NCBI RefSeq assembly: GCF_002409645.1
Contig: NZ_DHNR01000040.1
Coordinates: forward strand, 131,956-139,649
Length of the DNA stretch: 7,694 bases
Origin: Acetobacter sp. UBA5411
GTDB lineage: Bacteria; Pseudomonadota; Alphaproteobacteria; Acetobacterales; Acetobacteraceae
Direction of reading: 5' to 3'
Both the position numbers and the translations under genes were made by a program. The notes below the pieces were generated by a model. It was not told the origin of the DNA. It made no database searches and saw nothing but the letters and a program-made list of their open reading frames with translations. Each line of letters opens with the position of its first letter. The stretch's first letter is position 1. This document shows positions 5,735-7,694 of this stretch, piece by piece.

Positions 5735-6345
5735 GCCAGTCGCTCCTTGAGGGCTTCAACGCCAGCGCGGGTGACCGCAAGGACGTCGTGGTTGAGAATG
5801 TCATAGACGTTCGCGCCGATGGTCGGCAGGACGTCAATCTTCGGCAGATTGCGGGCGGCGCGAACGAAACCTTCGTTCACTGTGCCGTCCACGATCAGAG
5901 CGGATGTCAGACCCAGAGCCTTCAGCTTCACAGCCAGCTCAGCAGTCTTCGTCACGCCATCAGCTGCATCGAGAACGATCAGCTTGCCGTCTTTCGCCTT
6001 CTGGGAAAGAGCGGAGATCAGACCGAGACGACGCACCTTCTTGGGAAGATCATAGCCATGATCGCGAACAACCGGACCATGAACCGCACCACCGGTACGA
6101 TACTGCGGCGCGCGCAGCGAGCCCTGACGGGCAGAGCCGGTGCCTTTCTGGCGGTACGGCTTCTTCGTCGTGCCGGAGACCTCGCCCATGCCCTTCACCT
6201 TGTGGGTGCCGGCGCGGCGCTTGGCCAGCTGCCAGTGAACCACACGCGCCATGATGTCGGCACGCGGCGCAACAGCGAAAATCTCGTCCGGAAGCGTGGC
6301 TGTGCCGGCGCTGCCGTTATCGAGGGTTTTGATATCGAGTTCCAT
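5731..6345 (-). CDS. rplD: 50S ribosomal protein L4
   Basis: L4 binds 23S rRNA, its extended loop reaches the peptide tunnel constriction, and in E. coli it represses the S10 operon. The 204-residue product has the loop region GEVSGTTKKPYRQKGTGSAR (about 54-73). Lys67 aligns with E. coli Lys63, the macrolide-resistance position, and is wild type. After the loop come PQYRTGGAVHGP and the alpha/beta carboxy domain, with KKVRRLGLISALSQKAKDGKL and a central ILNHDVLAVTRAGVEAL ending. Length is normal. ATG at 6345 has GGAGGG nine bases upstream within rplC. The stop overlaps the rplW start (ATGA). Confidence 0.97.
   Translation of the reverse strand: MELDIKTLDNGSAGTATLPDEIFAVAPRADIMARVVHWQLAKRRAGTHKVKGMGEVSGTTKKPYRQKGTGSARQGSLRAPQYRTGGAVHGPVVRDHGYDLPKKVRRLGLISALSQKAKDGKLIVLDAADGVTKTAELAVKLKALGLTSALIVDGTVNEGFVRAARNLPKIDVLPTIGANVYDILNHDVLAVTRAGVEALKERLA
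5743..5748 (-). promoter_or_regulatory. rplW ribosome binding site inside rplD
   Basis: AAGGAG on the minus strand sits 8 nt before the ATG at 5734, within the last codons of rplD. It favours the longer L23 start over the internal ATG at 5695. Confidence 0.6.
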
Positions 6346-6350
6346 CGTCC

Positions 6351-7034
6351 TCAGCCCTCCGCCGTCGCAACGGCTGCCGGATACGGCGCCTCTGCATGAA
6401 GGGCCTTCTTGATCGCGTCACGGACCATGACCAGTCCGTTCTTCGCGCCCGGGATGGAACCACGAATCATGACCAGATTCTTCTCCGGATCGACCGCAGC
6501 CACTTCCAGGTTCAATGTCGTCACGCGCTCATCACCAAGGTGACCAGCCATCTTCTTGTTCTTGAAGGTCTTGCCGGGATCCTGACGGTTACCGGTAGAA
6601 CCATGTGAACGGTGAGAGATGGACACACCGTGAGAAGCTTCGAGACCGGCGAAGTTCCAGCGCTTCATGGCGCCAGCAAATCCCTTACCCTTGCTCGTGC
6701 CGGTGACATCCACCTTCTGACCAACCACGAAGTGGGAGGCGAGGATACGGGTGCCTGGCTCGAGAACGGCGTCGGCAGCAACGCGAAATTCGCGCACAGC
6801 CTTCTTCGGCTCGACCTTCACGCGGGCATAATGGCCGCGGTTCGGCTTCGTGACATTCTTCACCTTGGCCTTGCCAAGACCGAGCTGCACAGCGGTGTAA
6901 CCGTCGCGCTCTTCGGTACGGGCATCAACCACCTGCAAATCATCGAGATGCAGAACAGTGACGGGCACATGAGTGCCATCTTCCTTAAACAGCCGGGTCA
7001 TACCCAGCTTTCTTGCGATCAATCCGGTACGCAT
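6351..7034 (-). CDS. rplC: 50S ribosomal protein L3
   Basis: L3 is one of the two proteins that start 50S assembly, and its loop reaches the peptidyl-transferase centre. The 227-residue product begins MRTGLIARKLGMTRLF. It carries the diagnostic TGTSKGKGFAGAMKRWNF (about 111-128) and SHGVSISHRSHGSTGNRQDPGK, then KNKKMAGHLGDERVT. Gln151 matches E. coli Gln150, the site methylated by PrmB. The frame is open to 7067, but that start would overlap rpsJ and add a non-family leader. ATG at 7034 fits the family and follows TAAGG, the rpsJ stop merged with a short ribosome binding site. The Ala/Pro-rich end (about 212-227) is longer than in E. coli (209). Confidence 0.96.
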   Translation of the reverse strand: MRTGLIARKLGMTRLFKEDGTHVPVTVLHLDDLQVVDARTEERDGYTAVQLGLGKAKVKNVTKPNRGHYARVKVEPKKAVREFRVAADAVLEPGTRILASHFVVGQKVDVTGTSKGKGFAGAMKRWNFAGLEASHGVSISHRSHGSTGNRQDPGKTFKNKKMAGHLGDERVTTLNLEVAAVDPEKNLVMIRGSIPGAKNGLVMVRDAIKKALHAEAPYPAAVATAEG

Positions 7035-7042
7035 CGTCTGGA

Positions 7043-7047
7043 CCTTA
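7043..7047 (-). promoter_or_regulatory. rplC ribosome binding site fused to rpsJ stop
   Basis: TAAGG on the minus strand is the rpsJ stop plus two G, eight bases before the ATG at 7034. It supports that start rather than the in-frame one at 7067. Confidence 0.5.
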
Positions 7048-7353
7048 GAGTTTGATCTCGACATCAACGCCAGCGGCGAGGTCGAGCTTCATGAGGGCGT
7101 CCACGGTCTGCGGGGTCGGCTCGACAATGTCGAGCAGCCTGCGGTGAGTCCGAATTTCGAACTGTTCGCGGCTTTTCTTATCCACGTGGGGTGAGCGGTT
7201 CACAGTGAACCGTTCGATATGCGTCGGCAGCGGGATAGGACCCCGAACCCGCGCACCCGTACGCTTCGCCGTGTTGACGATCTCTTTCGTGCTGTTGTCG
7301 AGCACGCGATGATCGTACGCCTTTAGGCGAATGCGGATGTTCTGGTTGTCCAT
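7045..7353 (-). CDS. rpsJ: 30S ribosomal protein S10
   Basis: S10 is a 30S head protein and, outside the ribosome, the NusE factor that pairs with NusB in transcription antitermination. The 102-residue product begins MDNQNIRIRLKAYDHRVLD and contains IVNTAKRTGARVRGPIPLPTHIERFTV, with the family signature continuing through RSPHVDKKSREQFEIRTHRR. It ends VDVEIKL. Length is normal (E. coli 103). It opens the S10 block and lies 146 nt after tuf. No convincing Shine-Dalgarno sequence is visible before the ATG at 7353, unlike most genes here. Confidence 0.97.
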   Translation of the reverse strand: MDNQNIRIRLKAYDHRVLDNSTKEIVNTAKRTGARVRGPIPLPTHIERFTVNRSPHVDKKSREQFEIRTHRRLLDIVEPTPQTVDALMKLDLAAGVDVEIKL

Positions 7354-7499
7354 CGTCTTGTTTCAGTCCAACTTTCTAATCCGGTCAGGGTCTGCCCGGG
7401 ATATCCCACCGCCAAGTAAGACCCCGGCCGGATCACTCCGACCGGGGACACTCAGTTCAGGGCCCACCCAATCAAGGGCTATGGGGCACCTGCCCCGTC
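7354..7499 (-). other. tuf-rpsJ spacer / S10 leader
   Basis: This 146-nt region holds the leader of the S10 block. In transcription order it contains a small hairpin right after the tuf stop (GGGGC with GCCCC, 7483-7496). Next comes a stronger GC stem (7422-7447), then a 10-bp palindrome GGGATATCCC (7398-7407) and an A-rich segment before rpsJ. I found no pair of -35 and -10 boxes that I would defend, so rpsJ may be transcribed from upstream of tuf. No coding sequence is visible. Confidence 0.5.
7422..7447 (-). terminator. GC-rich hairpin between tuf and rpsJ
   Basis: CCCCGG, one mismatch and CGG pair with CCG and CCGGGG around a 6-nt loop. In the mRNA sense it is followed by TCTTACTT, a poor U-tract. 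It could be a weak terminator or attenuator that sets the EF-Tu to S10 ratio, or a 3'-end processing or stability element for tuf mRNA. The pairing is seen; the role is inferred. Confidence 0.4.
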
Positions 7500-7694
7500 T
7501 TACTCAGTGATCGAAGCGACCACGCCTGCACCAACCGTGCGGCCACCTTCGCGGATAGCGAAACGGAGACCTTCATCCATGGCGATCGGAGCAATCAGCT
7601 CGACATCCATAGCGATGTTGTCGCCCGGCATGACCATTTCCGTGCCTTCCGGCAGGTGAACAACGCCAGTGACGTCGGTCGTGCGGAAGTAGAA
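7500..7694 (-). CDS. tuf: elongation factor Tu, 3' end only
   Basis: EF-Tu is the GTPase that carries aminoacyl-tRNA to the ribosomal A site. The window holds the last 64 codons and the TAA; the rest lies beyond the right edge. Translation gives FYFRTTDVTGVVHLPEG at the window edge, then MVMPGDNIAMDVELI, and ends with FAIREGGRTVGAGVVASITE, the universally conserved end of domain III. The GTP-binding domain is outside the window. Position directly upstream of rpsJ fits the str-S10 arrangement (rpsL, rpsG, fusA, tuf, then S10) common in alphaproteobacteria. Confidence 0.97.
   Translation of the reverse strand, partial: FYFRTTDVTGVVHLPEGTEMVMPGDNIAMDVELIAPIAMDEGLRFAIREGGRTVGAGVVASITE

Noticed and set aside
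5728..6399. A 223-codon open frame on the plus strand opposite rplD
   Set aside because: It is antisense to L4, has no domain I recognise and has no context for a separate gene.
6351..7067. Longer L3 starting at 7067
   Set aside because: The added 11 residues lie inside rpsJ and are not part of the family. ATG at 7034 fits the conserved amino terminus.
127..7694. Search for an accessory or novel system (defence genes, toxin pairs, mobile elements, CRISPR, tRNA) within the gene block
   Set aside because: Every gap is 146 nt or shorter and every gene is a recognised ribosomal protein or EF-Tu in canonical order. No insertion is present.

Overview
The window is a stretch of the conserved ribosomal-protein superoperon (the end of str, then S10, then spc) of a bacterium, with every gene on the minus strand. 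Read in the direction of transcription, from high to low coordinates, the order is tuf (3' end only), rpsJ, rplC, rplD, rplW, rplB, rpsS, rplV, rpsC, rplP, rpmC, rpsQ, rplN, rplX, rplE, rpsN, rpsH (3' end lost). The products are EF-Tu, S10, L3, L4, L23, L2, S19, L22, S3, L16, L29, S17, L14, L24, L5, S14 and S8. Gene order and protein sequences fit an alphaproteobacterium of moderately high GC. The style of L23, S17, S14 and S8 suggests an acetic acid bacterium (Acetobacteraceae). The family assignment is an inference from remembered sequence style, not from a search.

Layout: bases 1-126 are an almost pure alternation of G-runs and C-runs that replaces the last 14 or so codons of rpsH, and are most probably an assembly or sequencing artefact. 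From 127 to 7353 the DNA is packed with genes whose junctions are mostly 0-16 nt apart or overlap by 1-4 nt. There are two larger gaps. One is 144 nt between rplE and rpsN (796-939) and holds several hairpins, one of them terminator-like. The other is 146 nt between tuf and rpsJ (7354-7499) and holds a strong GC hairpin. The S10/spc boundary (rpsQ-rplN, 16 nt) has no room for a separate spc promoter, so the S10 and spc blocks look like one transcription unit.

Together the genes encode 30S proteins (S10, S19, S3, S17, S14, S8), 50S proteins (L3, L4, L23, L2, L22, L16, L29, L14, L24, L5) and the elongation factor that delivers aminoacyl-tRNA. At seven of the fifteen junctions the upstream stop codon is embedded in the Shine-Dalgarno sequence of the next gene (TGAGG or TAAGG), which suggests tight translational coupling. 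I see no accessory gene, mobile element, tRNA, CRISPR array or unknown system. The points worth a second look are the structured rplE-rpsN spacer, the stop/Shine-Dalgarno fusions and the artefactual left end.
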